Source: Ensifer sp. USDA 6670 (lineage in GTDB: Bacteria > Pseudomonadota > Alphaproteobacteria > Rhizobiales > Rhizobiaceae). Taken from it: a stretch of 64,000 nt of DNA. The notes beneath the pieces are model-generated. The model saw only the letters and a list, made by a program, of their open reading frames with translations. It was not told where the DNA came from and made no database searches. Position 1 is the first letter of the stretch, and each line of letters opens with the position of its first letter. Shown here in pieces: positions 34,111-43,244 of the stretch. Position numbers and translations under genes: made by a program. The stretch is taken from contig ATWE01000015.1 in the NCBI GenBank assembly GCA_000421085.1, positions 124,001 through 188,000 of the forward strand, written 5' to 3'.

Positions 34111-36975
34111 TCATTCCGCTGCTTCCGCGTAGCTCTCGATCGGCGGGCACGTGCAGACGAGATTGCGGTCGCCATAGACATTGTCGACGCGGTTGACCGG
34201 CGACCAGTACTTGTCCACGCGGAAGGCGCCCGGTGGGAAGCAGGCCTGCTCGCGCGAATATGGCCGGTCCCAGTCGCCGACGAGGTCTTCCACCGTATGC
34301 GGCGCATTCTTCAGCGGGTTGTTGACCCTGTCCATCCGGCCGTCCTCGATGGCGCGGGCCTCTTCGCGGATTGCCAGCATGGCGTCGCAGAAGCGGTCGA
34401 GCTCGGCCTTCGTTTCCGATTCCGTGGGTTCGATCATCAGCGTGCCCGCGACCGGCCAGCTCATCGTCGGCGCATGGAAGCCGCAGTCGATCAGGCGCTT
34501 GGCGACGTCGTCGACTGTGACGCCGGCGCTTTCGGCGAGCGGACGGGTATCGATGATGCATTCATGCGCGACCCGGCCTTTTGCCGACTTGTAGAGCACG
34601 TCATAAGCACCCTTCAGCCGGGCGGCGACGTAATTGGCGTTGAGAATCGCCACCTTGGTCGCTTGCGTCAGACCTTCGCCGCCCATCATCAGGCAGTAGC
34701 TCCAGGAGATCGGCAGGATCGAGGCCGACCCGAACGGTGCGGCGGATACGGCGCCCTCCTGCCCGTCCGTCTGCGGGTGTCCCGGAAGGAAGGGGGCGAG
34801 ATGCGACTTGACGCCGATCGGGCCCATGCCGGGCCCGCCGCCACCATGCGGAATGCAGAAGGTCTTGTGCAGGTTCAAATGACTGACATCCGAGCCGATG
34901 TCGCCAGGGCGGGAAAGGCCAACCATCGCATTCATGTTGGCGCCGTCCAGATAGACTTGGCCGCCGTGCTTATGCACGACCTCGCAGACTTCGCGGACGT
35001 TCTCCTCGAACACGCCGTGCGTCGAGGGATAGGTGATCATGCAGCAGGAGAGGGTGTCGGCATACTGCTCCGCTTTGGCGCGGAAGTCGTCCATGTCGAT
35101 CTCGCCGGCGTCGCTCACCTTGACGACCACCACCTTCATGCCGGCCATCTGCGCTGAAGCCGGGTTCGTGCCGTGCGCCGATGTCGGGATCAGGCAGACG
35201 TCGCGATGCCCGTTGCCGTTGGCGATATGGTAGGCGCGGATCGCGAGCAGACCGGCATATTCACCTTGGGCACCCGAGTTCGGCTGCATCGAGATCGCAT
35301 CGTAGCCGGTGATGGCGCAGAGCTTTTGCGACAGGTCTTCGATCAGATGCTGATAGCCGAGTGCCTGGTCGGCCGGCACGAAAGGATGGATTTCCGAAAA
35401 CTCCGGCCAGGTGATCGGCAGCATTTCCGCTGTCGCATTGAGCTTCATCGTGCAGGAGCCGAGCGGGATCATTGCACGGTCTAGCGCGAGATCGCGATCG
35501 GCGAGGCGGCGCATGTAACGCGTCATCTCGCTCTCGGCACGGTTCATGTGGAAGATCGGATGGGTGAGATAGTCGCTGGTGCGCAGCAGTTCCTGAGGCA
35601 GGCGGTAATCCGGCTCGAACTCCTCGACCTTGAAATCGCCGCCGAAGGCGCGCCAGACGGCCTCGAGCGTGACCGGCCGCGAACGCTCGTCGAGGCTGAT
35701 GCCGATCCTGGTCGTTCCGATCTTGCGAAGGTTTACCTCCTCGGCCACGGCGGCCTTGAGGATGATGCCTTGCAGCTTGCCGACTTCGACGGTGATCGTA
35801 TCGAAGAAGACATCAGGCTCGACGGTATAGCCGAGCTTTTCCAGCCCCATGGCGAGCCGGACCGTCTTCTGGTGCACGCTCTGGGCAATGGCCTTTATGC
35901 CGTCCGGACCGTGGAAGACCGCATACATGGAGGCCATGACGGCAAGCAGCACCTGAGCGGTGCAGATGTTCGATGTCGCCTTTTCGCGCCGGATATGCTG
36001 TTCACGGGTCTGGAGCGACAGCCGGTAGGCGCGGTTGCCGCGCGCATCGACCGACACGCCCACGAGGCGGCCGGGCATGGAGCGCTTGTAGGCATCCTTG
36101 ACCGCCATGTAGGCGGCGTGCGGTCCACCGTAGCCGACCGGAACGCCGAAGCGCTGGGTCGAGCCGATCGCGATGTCGGCTCCCATTTCACCCGGAGACT
36201 TCAGAAGCGCCAGCGCCAGCGGATCGGCTGCGACGGCGGCGATTGCCCCCTGTTCGTGGAGTTTGGCAATCAGACCCGAGAAGTCGCGGACATGGCCGTA
36301 AGTGCCGGGGTACTGGAAAATTGCGCCGAAGACGCCGGCAGCGTCCAGATCCTCGAAGGGATCGCCGATGACGATCTGCCAGCCGAGCGGCTCCGCCCGG
36401 GTCTTCAGGAGCGCGATCGTCTGGGGATGGCAGTTCTCATCGATGAAAAACGCCTTCGCCTTGGACTTTGCGACACGCTCCGCAATGGCCATGGCTTCGG
36501 CTGCCGCCGTCGCCTCGTCGAGCAGCGAGGCGTTCGCGACGTCGAGACCGGTCAAGTCGCAAACCATGGTCTGATAGTTGAGTAGGGCTTCCAGCCGTCC
36601 CTGGCTGATTTCCGGCTGATAGGGCGTGTAGGCGGTGTACCAGGCCGGATTCTCGAGGATGTTGCGCTGGATGACCGGCGGGGTGATGGTCCCGTAATAG
36701 CCCTGACCGATCAGGGACACGAGCTTGCGATTGCGGTTCGCCGTCTCGCGCAGCTTGTCGAGTGCCTCGCGCTCGGTCATCGGCGCCCCCCAGGAAAGCG
36801 GCGCCTTCTGACGGATCGACGGCGGCACGGTGTCGTCGATGAGGGCATCGAGGCTCGGATAGCCGACAACCTTCAGCATCTCGTCCATCTCGGCCGGCGA
36901 AGGGCCGATGTGACGTCGATTGGCGAAGTCGTAAGGCTTGTAATCGGTAAAGGTAAAGTCCTTGGGCATGCTCAT
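34111..36975 (-). CDS. gcvP: Glycine dehydrogenase (decarboxylating), P-protein
   Basis: PLP enzyme of the glycine cleavage system that decarboxylates glycine and passes the aminomethyl group to lipoyl-GcvH. At 954 aa it is the fused single-chain form with two homologous halves. The PLP lysine lies near residue 704 in [22 protein letters not shown]. Its ATG overlaps the gcvH stop codon by one base (TGATG), so it is translationally coupled as the last gene of gcvT-gcvH-gcvP. Confidence 0.97.
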   Translation of the reverse strand: MSMPKDFTFTDYKPYDFANRRHIGPSPAEMDEMLKVVGYPSLDALIDDTVPPSIRQKAPLSWGAPMTEREALDKLRETANRNRKLVSLIGQGYYGTITPPVIQRNILENPAWYTAYTPYQPEISQGRLEALLNYQTMVCDLTGLDVANASLLDEATAAAEAMAIAERVAKSKAKAFFIDENCHPQTIALLKTRAEPLGWQIVIGDPFEDLDAAGVFGAIFQYPGTYGHVRDFSGLIAKLHEQGAIAAVAADPLALALLKSPGEMGADIAIGSTQRFGVPVGYGGPHAAYMAVKDAYKRSMPGRLVGVSVDARGNRAYRLSLQTREQHIRREKATSNICTAQVLLAVMASMYAVFHGPDGIKAIAQSVHQKTVRLAMGLEKLGYTVEPDVFFDTITVEVGKLQGIILKAAVAEEVNLRKIGTTRIGISLDERSRPVTLEAVWRAFGGDFKVEEFEPDYRLPQELLRTSDYLTHPIFHMNRAESEMTRYMRRLADRDLALDRAMIPLGSCTMKLNATAEMLPITWPEFSEIHPFVPADQALGYQHLIEDLSQKLCAITGYDAISMQPNSGAQGEYAGLLAIRAYHIANGNGHRDVCLIPTSAHGTNPASAQMAGMKVVVVKVSDAGEIDMDDFRAKAEQYADTLSCCMITYPSTHGVFEENVREVCEVVHKHGGQVYLDGANMNAMVGLSRPGDIGSDVSHLNLHKTFCIPHGGGGPGMGPIGVKSHLAPFLPGHPQTDGQEGAVSAAPFGSASILPISWSYCLMMGGEGLTQATKVAILNANYVAARLKGAYDVLYKSAKGRVAHECIIDTRPLAESAGVTVDDVAKRLIDCGFHAPTMSWPVAGTLMIEPTESETKAELDRFCDAMLAIREEARAIEDGRMDRVNNPLKNAPHTVEDLVGDWDRPYSREQACFPPGAFRVDKYWSPVNRVDNVYGDRNLVCTCPPIESYAEAAE

Positions 36976-37337
36976 CAGGCGACGAACTCCTTGTAGGCCG
37001 CTTCGTCCAGGAGCGCATTGGCAGCGTCCGGATCGGCGAGCTTCAGCTTGAAGAACCAGGCCGCGCCTTGCGGATCGCTGTTGACGAGCGACGGATCGTC
37101 GACGATCGCCTGATTGACCTCGACGATTTCGCCATCAAGCGGACAATAGACGTCCGATGCCGCCTTGACGGACTCGACGGTCGCGGCCGAGTCGCCCTTG
37201 GAGAAGCTGGCACCCGCTTCCGGCAGTTCCACGAAGACAAGATCGCCGAGCTGGCCCGCGGCATGCTCCGTGATGCCAACGGTCGCGACGTCGCCCTCGA
37301 TCTTCAGCCATTCGTGTTCCTCGGTGAATTTCAGCAT
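36975..37337 (-). CDS. gcvH: Glycine cleavage system H protein
   Basis: Lipoyl carrier protein shuttling the aminomethyl intermediate between GcvP, GcvT and dihydrolipoamide dehydrogenase. It has 120 aa, and the lipoylated lysine is K58 in VESVKAASD. The ATG at 37337 is preceded by CAGGAGAACCTGCC. It lies 16 bp downstream of gcvT. Confidence 0.97.
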   Translation of the reverse strand: MLKFTEEHEWLKIEGDVATVGITEHAAGQLGDLVFVELPEAGASFSKGDSAATVESVKAASDVYCPLDGEIVEVNQAIVDDPSLVNSDPQGAAWFFKLKLADPDAANALLDEAAYKEFVA

Positions 37338-37353
37338 AGGCAGGTTCTCCTGA

Positions 37354-38493
37354 TCAGCGTTTGTAGGTTTGTTTGATGAAGGGCAGGGCAGTGACGGCGA
37401 TGGGCAGGTACTTGCCGCGCACCTCTGCGAACAGTCTGGTGCCGATTTCGGCGTGCTCGGCGTCGACATAGCCCATGGCGACCGGTCCATCCACGCTCGG
37501 ACCAAAGCCGCCGGAGGTGACGGTTCCTGCCGCCGTCCTGCCCTCCGCGTCGGCATAGAGATTGGCACCGCCGCGGACGGGCGCCCGGCCTTCGGGCCTC
37601 AGGCCGACACGCCGAGTGGAAACTCCGTCGGTGAGCTCGGCCAGGATCCGGCCGGCGCCCGGGAAGCCGCCGGCGCGCTCACCGCCGGCGCGGCGGCTTT
37701 TCTGGATTGCCCATTCGAGGCCCGCTTCGATAGGCGTCGTATTCGTGTCGATATCGTTGCCATAGAGACAAAGGCCCGCTTCGAGGCGGAGCGAGTCGCG
37801 CGCGCCGAGCCCGATGGGCAGGACGTCGGGATGTTCGAGGAGACGCTGTGTCACATCCACAGCCGCGTCGGCGGGAATGGAAATCTCGAAGCCATCCTCG
37901 CCGGTGTAGCCGGAACGGGAGATGATGCAGCTCACGTCGTGAAGCTCGGCTTCGGCGACATCCATGAAGCGCATCGACGCGACGTCGGCCCAGAGTTCGC
38001 AGAGAACCGCTCCGGCCCGAGGCCCCTGAAGGGCGATCAGGGCACGGTCGGTCAGCATGGTCACATCGCAGACGCTGCCGAGACTATCCTTGAGATGCTT
38101 GAGATCGGCATCCTTGCAGGCCGCGTTGACGACCAGGAAAAGATGATCGCCGCGATTGACGATCATCAGGTCGTCGAGAATACCGCCTGCGGCATTGGTG
38201 AAGAGGCCGTAGCGCTGTCGGCCTTCCCCGAGGCCGACCACATCCGCCGGAACGAGCTGTTCGAGCGCCAGGGCCGCGTCCTCGACCTTTCCCGATTTCG
38301 GCCGCACGACGATCTGTCCCATGTGGGACACGTCGAAGAGGCCGGCGGCGGCGCGGGTATGCAGGTGCTCCTTCAACACGCCTTCCGGGTATTGGACCGG
38401 CATGTCGTAACCGGCGAAGGGCACCATGCGCGCACCGAGCGAAAGGTGCAGCGCGTGCAGCGGCGTGTGTTTCAAGGTGGAAACGTCTTCCAA
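37354..38493 (-). CDS. gcvT: Glycine cleavage system T protein (aminomethyltransferase)
   Basis: It transfers the methylene group from GcvH to tetrahydrofolate and releases ammonia; 379 aa. Conserved blocks are [35 protein letters not shown] and the Arg-rich C-terminal [16 protein letters not shown]. The start codon is a TTG at 38493, placed 6 bases behind a perfect GGAGG (38500-38504); no ATG lies near. The weak codon plus the riboswitch leader suggest control of initiation. First gene of the operon. Confidence 0.94.
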   Translation of the reverse strand: MEDVSTLKHTPLHALHLSLGARMVPFAGYDMPVQYPEGVLKEHLHTRAAAGLFDVSHMGQIVVRPKSGKVEDAALALEQLVPADVVGLGEGRQRYGLFTNAAGGILDDLMIVNRGDHLFLVVNAACKDADLKHLKDSLGSVCDVTMLTDRALIALQGPRAGAVLCELWADVASMRFMDVAEAELHDVSCIISRSGYTGEDGFEISIPADAAVDVTQRLLEHPDVLPIGLGARDSLRLEAGLCLYGNDIDTNTTPIEAGLEWAIQKSRRAGGERAGGFPGAGRILAELTDGVSTRRVGLRPEGRAPVRGGANLYADAEGRTAAGTVTSGGFGPSVDGPVAMGYVDAEHAEIGTRLFAEVRGKYLPIAVTALPFIKQTYKR

Positions 38494-38510
38494 GTCCGGC
38501 CTCCAGGTCT

Positions 38511-38542
38511 GGCGCGTTTCCGCGCCGGCTCACAATACCGGC
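38511..38542 (-). promoter_or_regulatory. Candidate expression platform of the glycine riboswitch
   Basis: Hairpin alpha is GGCGCG-GAAA-CGCGCC (38511-38526); hairpin beta pairs GCCGG with CCGGC (38524-38542). They share bases 38524-38526 and alpha ends 6 bases before the GGAGG. They may be mutually exclusive; no T-run is present, which favours translational rather than transcriptional control. Confidence 0.45.
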
Positions 38543-38564
38543 GTCATGCGCCGACAAATTCGAG

Positions 38565-38718
38565 CCCCCTCTGTCCCTTTGCCTGAGATTGTTATCCCTT
38601 CGGCGAGCGCGAACGCTTCTCTCCAGAGTCCTACCGGCACCTTGCTGGTCCTTTGGCCTGAGAGTTTCCGGGGCGGTTGCTCCTTCGGCACCGGATCGAA
38701 CCGGTTTCTCCCAACGAG
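38565..38718 (-). ncRNA. Tandem glycine riboswitch upstream of gcvT
   Basis: Two glycine aptamers in series on the minus strand. Aptamer 1 (about 38638-38718) has GGGAGAAACC, GCCGAAGGAGCAA, CTCTCAGGCCAAAGGACC; aptamer 2 (about 38565-38637) has GACTCTGGAGAGAAGC, CGCCGAAGGG and CTCAGGCAAAGGGACAGAGG. These are the conserved cores of the gcvT RNA family. It switches the glycine cleavage operon on when glycine is abundant. The leader between it and gcvT holds two overlapping hairpins that may be the expression platform. Confidence 0.95.
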
Positions 38719-38878
38719 GTCGAATCCAGATAACGGCGAAGGCCGGATTTTGGCAAGGGCCTATGTCGCGACCAAACATATTTTTGTCGCCCTGGCTTCA
38801 TCCTCCGCGACAAGTGCGGCAAAACGGCCTTTGCAATTTCCTCGGGCAGCGGATAGGGAAGACCTAAGAGAGGTGACC

Positions 38879-39274
38879 ATGACAGGGCGCGAGCGGAGAT
38901 GGGGAATTGCGATGCGGCTGCTCGCAGCCTTCGCGCTCCTATTCCTGTCGTTCGCTCACAAGCCAGCTCTTGCGAAAGCCACCGGCCCGGCGCTTTCCGC
39001 CGAATATCTTCTCCCCGACGGCACCTTCGCCGATATCTGCTTCGGCACGGGCGGCGTCGACCATGACGCCGGTCACGGCAAGTCATCGTCAACTGCTCCC
39101 GTTTGCGAAGCCTGCCGGCTTGCCGCCTCCGTGCTCCTGCCGGCGGCGCCCGATGAAAGCCTGCCGGCCGAAAACGGCAACTGGACTGCCGGAACGCCGA
39201 TCGTCGCCGCCGAGGCGGTGCTTCTGCCTCTGCGCCTGCTGCCGCCACCGCGCGGCCCGCCGGCCCTGCCGTAA
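38879..39274 (+). CDS. DUF2946-like secreted protein
   Basis: The 131-aa product has an Arg-rich N-terminus and a signal-like helix (MRLLAAFALLFLSFAHKPALA), a CEAC cysteine pair in APVCEACRLAAS, and a proline-rich end with RGPPALP. This pattern resembles DUF2946 proteins, which are often found beside copper-handling genes. Here the next gene is a YcnI-PCuAC fusion, supporting a copper link. AGAGGTGACC precedes the ATG. It is divergent from the glycine operon. Confidence 0.6.
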   Translation: MTGRERRWGIAMRLLAAFALLFLSFAHKPALAKATGPALSAEYLLPDGTFADICFGTGGVDHDAGHGKSSSTAPVCEACRLAASVLLPAAPDESLPAENGNWTAGTPIVAAEAVLLPLRLLPPPRGPPALP

Positions 39275-39365
39275 ATCTCCTCGAATCCAACCCAGAATTT
39301 CTTGCGCCGCTATGCGGCATTGACCCACGAAGCCGCGTCCCGGCACGTGGTTCGGAGATTACGAC

Positions 39366-40349
39366 ATGAACAGGATCAGACCTTCTTTGCTCGCCACCGG
39401 CCTCACATTCGCCGTTGCCGGTTTCGCCCATGCGCATGCGACATTCGAGACCGACAGCGCGCCGGCCGAAACGACCGTCAACGCCACCCTTCAGGTGCCG
39501 CATGGCTGCGATGGCAAGGCGACGACCGAAGTGCGGGTGCAACTGCCGGAGGGATTCGTCTTTGCCAAGCCCCAGCCGAAGCCCGGCTGGGAGCTGGAGA
39601 TCATCAAGGGCGATTACCGGAAAACCTATGACAATCACGGCACCAGAGTTTCATCCGGTCCCGTGGAAATCCGCTGGAAAGGCGGCAGCCTTCCCGACGA
39701 GCAGTACGACACCTTCGTCGTGCGCGGGAAACTCGCGGGCTTCGACAAGGAGACCGTGCTCGCCTTTCCGACGACGCAGCTTTGCGGCGCCGACGGCAAG
39801 GTGGTCTGGGATCAGGTGGCGGCGGCGGGCCAGGACGCCCATTCCCTCGAGCATCCCGCACCCACGATTACAGTTACCATGGCGGCGGGCGGCGATGAGC
39901 ATTCCCGTCACGCAGGGCATCATCAGTCCGTGGCCGAAACGGTCAAGCTCGGTGATCTCGAGATCTCGGGCGGAGCCGTGAAGGCCATGCTGCCTGGCGC
40001 AAAGGTCGGCGGCGGTGGCTTGGTAGTCAGGAACGGCGGCAGTGCCGACGATCGCCTGCTTGCCGTCGAGAGTCCGGCCGCGGACCGGGTCGAACTTCAC
40101 GAAATGAAGATGGAGAACGATGTCATGAAAATGCGCAAGCTCGAGAACGGCATTGCCGTTCCCGCTGGTGAAACAGTCGAGCTGAAGAGCGGCGGCCTGC
40201 ACCTCATGTTCATGGAGGTGAAGAAGCCCTTTGCCGAAGGCGATGCCGTGCCCGTGACCCTCACCTTCGAGAGGGCGGGCGAGGTCGACTATGTCCTGCC
40301 GGTCGGCACCGCCGCGGGCAATGCTCACTCCGGGCACAGCCATCAATAG
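39366..40349 (+). CDS. YcnI (DUF1775) - PCuAC fusion, periplasmic copper protein
   Basis: The 327-aa protein has a signal peptide ending AHAHA, so the mature N-terminus starts with the His that binds copper in YcnI. The YcnI domain covers about 24-175 (HATFETDSAPAETTVNATLQ). A His-rich linker (HSRHAGHH) leads to a PCuAC domain at 185-320 with H245-E-M247, M256 and H279-L-M281, close to the H(M)X10MX21HXM copper motif. The end HSGHSHQ is also metal-binding. PCuAC proteins deliver copper to oxidases; YcnI binds Cu(II). Function is by family. Confidence 0.85.
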   Translation: MNRIRPSLLATGLTFAVAGFAHAHATFETDSAPAETTVNATLQVPHGCDGKATTEVRVQLPEGFVFAKPQPKPGWELEIIKGDYRKTYDNHGTRVSSGPVEIRWKGGSLPDEQYDTFVVRGKLAGFDKETVLAFPTTQLCGADGKVVWDQVAAAGQDAHSLEHPAPTITVTMAAGGDEHSRHAGHHQSVAETVKLGDLEISGGAVKAMLPGAKVGGGGLVVRNGGSADDRLLAVESPAADRVELHEMKMENDVMKMRKLENGIAVPAGETVELKSGGLHLMFMEVKKPFAEGDAVPVTLTFERAGEVDYVLPVGTAAGNAHSGHSHQ

Positions 40350-40380
40350 AGCAACTACCAGAAAAAGCGCGTCGACCGGC

Positions 40381-40752
40381 TCAGGATCCCTGAACGAGCC
40401 GGTCGAGCATTTCGGTGATTTCGTCCAGCTCCTGTTCATCGCCGGCAGGCTTGCCTTCCCGCCGGCGATCGCCTCCGCCCCCGTTCTCGTCCTCGCTCTC
40501 CGCGTTTTCCAGATAGCGGCGCAGCGTTTCGGCCTGCGTCTGCTGCGGCAGACGGCCCTCTGCACCGATCAGCATGAGGTGCAGCGGCAGCGCGCTCCTG
40601 ATCGTCGGGACCGCCGCCTGCTCTCGGCCGCGCGCGGAAAGCACTGAGATTGCCTCGTCGACAGGTCCATCGCCGCGCAAGCGCGTGGGCGGCTTCAATG
40701 CATCCGCCGCATAGGCCGCCGTCGTCGCGGAGATGGTAACGACCTGGGTCAT
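40381..40752 (-). CDS. Hypothetical protein
   Basis: The 123-aa product has no signal peptide and no known motif. The N-terminal part is Thr/Ala-rich (MTQVVTISATTAAYAADALK), and the C-terminal half is highly charged with ESEDENGGGGDRRREGK and a final helix QELDEITEMLDRLVQ. It lies alone, convergent with the YcnI gene. Its coding status rests on codon bias alone. Confidence 0.5.
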   Translation of the reverse strand: MTQVVTISATTAAYAADALKPPTRLRGDGPVDEAISVLSARGREQAAVPTIRSALPLHLMLIGAEGRLPQQTQAETLRRYLENAESEDENGGGGDRRREGKPAGDEQELDEITEMLDRLVQGS

Positions 40753-41013
40753 CCTGTCAGTCCTCGGGCACGATAATCCTTTCCTGTGCCAGACTGCGCT
40801 TGCGAGCAGGTGAAATCGGGTGATCGAATTTTAGGAAATTCGTAATGATTCGAGGCCTGCGGGGCCGGACGTTGCGCATTTTTGTGTACCGTCGGTTGAA
40901 CGGCATGTACACTCGCAGCCGCAATCGGGAACGCGGCGCGGTTTCTGCGCCGGCAAAAATCTAGTTCATAAAAGTCATATTGAAGAAGTTCACTCACGAA
41001 AGGACGTAAGTTT

Positions 41014-41148
41014 ATGCGCGCGATCGTATTTTTGTTGGCGATCTTTGCTCTCAGCGCGTGCTCGCAAACGGGAAGGCCAAGCGCCGAACGCTACTATGCG
41101 GGGGAAGGGCAATACTATAGCGGCGTCGTACCCCCGACACCCTTCTGA
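41014..41148 (+). CDS. Micro-lipoprotein 1 (44 aa)
   Basis: The very small protein MRAIVFLLAIFALSACSQTG has a textbook lipobox LSAC after a 15-residue signal helix; the mature 29-residue part ends QYYSGVVPPTPF. AAAGGA precedes the ATG at 9 bases. It shares its layout and the YY-x-G-x-VPP end with the protein at 41405. It resembles entericidin-sized lipoproteins, but no family is recognised. Confidence 0.65.
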   Translation: MRAIVFLLAIFALSACSQTGRPSAERYYAGEGQYYSGVVPPTPF

Positions 41149-41404
41149 AGCATGTCGCCCAGGCCTATAGCGGCTTAAGAACGACACGCATAAACAGAAG
41201 CCCCGAATGCGGCGCATGAAACCGTTTCAGTCGCGTCGCAAGAGGGATGTCGCTGTGCGCCTCACAAGAGGCGCCCGCGTACGCATGTCCCACTCCGGCC
41301 GGGAACTGGTCTCAGAAGTTGCAGATAGGGAGGTTTGGAATTGATCCTGCGCGAAGGGCAGAATATCAATGGCCGTCAAACTGTTAGGAAAGGTACGGGG
41401 GCCT

Positions 41405-41521
41405 ATGCGCAAGATCGTGTTGTTGCTCGCACTCGCCACGCTGGCGGCGTGCTCGCACACTGGGGACCGGGTGGTCGGCGGTGACGGGGATTACTATCAT
41501 GGTCTCGTTCCGCCGAGATGA
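41405..41521 (+). CDS. Micro-lipoprotein 2 (38 aa), paralogue of micro-lipoprotein 1
   Basis: MRKIVLLLALATLAACSHTG has the lipobox LAAC; the end reads DYYHGLVPPR. Identity with the 41014 protein includes MR-IV-LLA, AC-S-TG and the terminal YY-G-VPP. An in-frame ATG at 41369 would give a 12-residue extension. The stop lies 3 bases from the beginning of an 18-bp tandem repeat. Confidence 0.6.
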   Translation: MRKIVLLLALATLAACSHTGDRVVGGDGDYYHGLVPPR

Positions 41522-41523
41522 TC

Positions 41524-41589
41524 GTCACCTCCGAGGCGATCGCCGCCTCCGAGGTGATTGTCACCTCCGAGGTGAACGTCACCTCCGCG
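41524..41589. repeat. 18-bp palindromic tandem repeat (3.7 units)
   Basis: Units begin at 41524, 41542, 41560 and 41578 (the last partial), consensus GTCACCTCCGAGGTGATC. Each unit contains the palindrome CACCTC-C-GAGGTG. The plus strand copies the anti-Shine-Dalgarno CACCTCC of 16S rRNA; the minus strand gives GGAGGTG. Confidence 0.85.
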
Positions 41590-41598
41590 CGGCGACAT

Positions 41599-41661
41599 GC
41601 GATGCGAGCCAAGCGGCGGCTCGCATCGCAAAAGCGGAGGCGCTGCGACTGCGCCGCCTCC
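41599..41661. repeat. Two consecutive hairpins downstream of the tandem repeat
   Basis: A perfect 12-bp inverted repeat GCGATGCGAGCC / GGCTCGCATCGC (41599-41629) is followed by GGAGGCG / CGCCTCC (41636-41661). Neither has a proper T-run. With the 18-bp repeats they make about 140 bases of almost continuous secondary structure. Confidence 0.7.
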
Positions 41662-41743
41662 GTCAGGGGAACCGGTTCACCCACACCTTGAAGAACATCG
41701 GCCGCTGCGGAGTTCCGCGAGCTTCCTTATCCGGTTCGGGTGC

Positions 41744-41902
41744 TTAATAGCCTACGCGCACACCGCCGGGGCTTGCGGCGCTGAAATTGGGAACGGGATT
41801 CGGTCCGTACCACTGAGCATAGGTCGTGTTGTTTCCGCCGGTGCTGGTGCACCCCGACAGGACGGCAAGCGCCAATAGGGCGGTCAGATATTTGAGGGGC
41901 AT
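41744..41902 (-). CDS. Micro-lipoprotein 3 (52 aa)
   Basis: MPLKYLTALLALAVLSGCTS has the lipobox LSGC at 15-18, then STGGNNTTYAQWYGPNP and an end GGVRVGY. GGAGAG precedes the ATG by 4 bases. Only the size, lipobox and Tyr/Gly/Pro composition are shared with the two plus-strand micro-lipoproteins, so homology is not claimed. It faces them across the repeat. Confidence 0.6.
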   Translation of the reverse strand: MPLKYLTALLALAVLSGCTSTGGNNTTYAQWYGPNPVPNFSAASPGGVRVGY

Positions 41903-42091
41903 GAACTCTCCGATTCTGCTTCGTCAGACGCGCATAAATTGCGGCATCCTGGGCCGCCCGTCCATCGCTTTCACATTGACTCTTTTGCTTTTTCCTCTCG
42001 GAGTGACAACCGGCTGCTGCATCCGCACATTGATGCCTGAAAGTGGGGCTACATCATCAGGTCGAAATCTTCGGGCAACGGGGAGGCTGTA

Positions 42092-42730
42092 ATGAGCGAA
42101 AGACCGCGCCTGTTCGGAGCGGAGTACAGCGTTTACGTGCGGATCGTGCGGCTGGCGCTGGCCGAGAAGGGAACGGATTACGAACTCATCCCAGTAGACA
42201 TCTTTGCAAACGATGGCCCACCACAGGGCTATATCGAGCGGCACCCCTTCGGTCGCATCCCTGCCTTCGAATTTCAGGGCCTCAGACTTTACGAGACCGG
42301 CGCGATAACGCGCTACGTCGATGATGTGTTCGACGGGAGGAGGCTTCAACCTCTCGATCCCCGGGAGCGTGCCCGCTGCAATCAGCTGATGAGTATCGCC
42401 GACAACTACGCCTATCCCACTCTGGTCTGGGGAATCTACGTGGAGCGCGTCTCAAAGCCGGCGAGCGGCGCGGCGGCCGACGAGGACGCTATCGCCGCTG
42501 CGCTGCCGAAAGCAACGACCTGCCTCAAGGCGATTTCCGAAATAATGGGAACGGCGCCATGGCTCGCAGGCGAGACCATGTCGCTCGCCGATCTTTATGC
42601 CGCCCCGATATTCGATTATTTCCTCAGGGCGCCGGAAGGGCAGGAAATGCTCCGGAAGCACGAGACGCTGGCGGCATGGTGGGCGCGGATGTCGGTGAGA
42701 CGCTCGATGTTGGAGACGCGGCCCAGATAA
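42092..42730 (+). CDS. Glutathione S-transferase family protein
   Basis: Cytosolic GST fold, 212 aa. The thioredoxin-like N-domain has RLFGAEYSVYVRIVRLALAEK with the Tyr/Ser region of the active site, HPFGRIPAFEF with the cis-proline, and YETGAITRYVDD binding the glutamyl moiety. The helical C-domain has WLAGETMSLADLYAAPIFDYF with the N-capping box SLAD. GGGGAGG precedes the ATG. Substrate unknown. Alone on its transcript. Confidence 0.9.
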   Translation: MSERPRLFGAEYSVYVRIVRLALAEKGTDYELIPVDIFANDGPPQGYIERHPFGRIPAFEFQGLRLYETGAITRYVDDVFDGRRLQPLDPRERARCNQLMSIADNYAYPTLVWGIYVERVSKPASGAAADEDAIAAALPKATTCLKAISEIMGTAPWLAGETMSLADLYAAPIFDYFLRAPEGQEMLRKHETLAAWWARMSVRRSMLETRPR

Positions 42731-42731
42731 G

Positions 42732-42760
42732 CCGCTCTCAGTCGGCATACAGGAGAGCGG
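42732..42760. repeat. Inverted repeat after the GST gene
   Basis: CCGCTCTC / GAGAGCGG, loop of 13 bases, no T-run. Possible weak terminator. Confidence 0.4.
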
Positions 42761-42874
42761 TCGATCGCCCGTCGCCGGAGGCAAGCGCCACGCAATAAGT
42801 AATACTTAGTTTATTTCTTGCTTAATTAGACTTTAGTATCATAGTCTGTCCTCCTTCGCTTTGGGAGGAGCAAG

Positions 42875-43066
42875 ATGGTAGAACGCGTTGAAGCCGATAA
42901 GCTTTCTAAGCAAACTTCTACTAAGGTGTGGAATATTCACATTTTCTGCCAGCGGCAGCGCTTGCCTCAAGAGGAGGAGAAGCGCTTGACCAGCCTTTTT
43001 GGCGATTTCGCTGAGGCTTCGGAGCTGCTTCACAATGTCAAGCGCGCGCCGAGGTGGCGGTATTGA
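42875..43066 (+). CDS. Hypothetical 63-aa protein
   Basis: A strong GGGAGGAGCAAG precedes the ATG. The product is charged, with a short VWNIHIFCQRQ strand and a helix EEEKRLTSLFGDFAEASELLH. Its codon use (AAG CTT TCT AAG, ACT TCT ACT) and the AT-rich 50 bases before it differ from the neighbours. This hints at recent acquisition. No family recognised. Confidence 0.5.
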   Translation: MVERVEADKLSKQTSTKVWNIHIFCQRQRLPQEEEKRLTSLFGDFAEASELLHNVKRAPRWRY

Positions 43067-43244
43067 AGAGTTGGGGCATGCTTTCCCGGATCAAGTATAT
43101 GCCCTCGCAAAAAGACGTCGCGTGCATTGCTGACCGGGCCACGCGTCGACAACTGTCGAGGTAATTCTGCGAGGAGCCTCGACGCCGCTTGCCATGGTAG
43201 CCCAGGTTTGCTTTGTTGTGGCAGTTCAACTCGGATCATTATCA

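Noticed and set aside
41524..41589. CRISPR array
   Set aside because: Units are contiguous with no spacers and only 18 bp long; it is a simple tandem repeat.
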